Origin: Ignavibacteriales bacterium
GTDB taxonomy: Bacteria; Bacteroidota; Ignavibacteria; UBA10030
DNA: 42,023 nt
Direction of reading: 5' to 3'
Assembly (NCBI GenBank): GCA_026390595.1
Contig: JAPLFQ010000015.1
Coordinates: 1-42,023 of the forward strand
This document shows positions 41,926 to 42,023 of this stretch, piece by piece. Under the pieces are notes generated by a model. It had not been told where the DNA came from, did no database searches, and saw nothing but the letters and a program-made list of their open reading frames with translations. Positions within the stretch are counted from its first letter, which is position 1. Each line of letters opens with the position of its first letter. The translations under genes were made by a program, and so were the position numbers.

Positions 41926-41948
41926 GTGGAGTTTTTCGAAGAACCTTG

Positions 41949-42023
41949 ATGACCTACGCTGAATTCCTACAATCGTTCAAGTCGGACCACTTTGCGCCGA
42001 TCTATCTCTTTCATGGAGAAGAA
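41949..42023 (+). CDS. holA: DNA polymerase III delta subunit, N-terminal fragment
   Basis: The last 75 bases encode 25 codons: MTYAEFLQSFKSDHFAPIY followed by LFHGEE, after which the window ends. The PIYLFHGEE segment matches the first strand and nucleotide-site region of HolA, the clamp-loader delta subunit (usually PIYLLYGEE). With so short a fragment the call rests on that motif. The ATG follows a T-rich stretch, with only a weak GAAGAA-type ribosome-binding site. Confidence 0.7.
   Translation, partial: MTYAEFLQSFKSDHFAPIYLFHGEE

Noticed and set aside
1-42023. CRISPR array, insertion sequence, prophage or integrase
   Set aside because: No regular spacer-repeat pattern, transposase, integrase or phage structural gene was found on reading both strands.

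Overview
The window is about 42 kb of mostly housekeeping chromosome from a Gram-negative bacterium of moderate GC. An outer membrane is indicated by LolA, a beta-barrel protein, two lipoproteins and an LpoA-like protein. The eukaryote-like (type 2) isoleucyl-tRNA synthetase, a DUF6600 protein, a bi-domain ADH/Gfo-Idh oxidoreductase and the general gene mix suggest the Bacteroidota/Chlorobiota (FCB) group, perhaps Ignavibacteria. That placement is an inference. Most recognisable promoters look like classical -35/-10 pairs with 17-base spacers rather than the TAnnTTTG type of Bacteroides; guaA is a possible exception.

Region by region. 1-8503: a divergent partial TPR gene, then yggS, divIVA, purine nucleoside phosphorylase, ileS, a DksA/TraR-type zinc-finger gene, lspA and an rluD-like gene. 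Apart from the phosphorylase, this matches the Bacillus ylmE-divIVA-ileS-ylyA-lspA-ylyB order. 8526-12576: a terminator, a secreted DUF6600 protein (minus strand) and a secreted GH31 alpha-glucosidase. 12696-20466: guaA, an ABC exporter pair, a TPR protein, a TPR plus periplasmic-binding-fold protein with LpoA-like architecture, and radC. 20504-21760: a compact envelope transcription unit (promoter, coiled-coil lipoprotein, LysM protein, terminator). 21790-23631: phoH and mazG, which converge and overlap at their stop codons.

23722-27710 is the one clearly accessory part: a single-chain type IIG-like restriction-modification enzyme followed by a DUF3800 protein, with sampled GC lower in the second half of the enzyme gene and in the DUF3800 gene. 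It is closed by a convergent, apparently undescribed small RNA candidate of about 100 nt that has its own promoter, a GC-rich hairpin and a terminator (minus strand).

27885-30704: an orphan receiver-domain protein, tRNA-Ala(CGC), a large AT-rich inverted repeat, SRP RNA and ribonuclease G/E. 30879-42023: transaldolase, gcvT, a comB-like gene, ftsK-lolA, an UPF0104 membrane protein, the bi-domain oxidoreductase, a beta-barrel protein, uppP, a lipoprotein cyclophilin and the first 25 codons of holA.

The observations most worth checking are the small RNA candidate beside the restriction module, the GIHH (instead of HIGH) signature in IleS, a guaA promoter that abuts its start codon, the LpoA-like fusion, and a dispersed intergenic inverted-repeat family.
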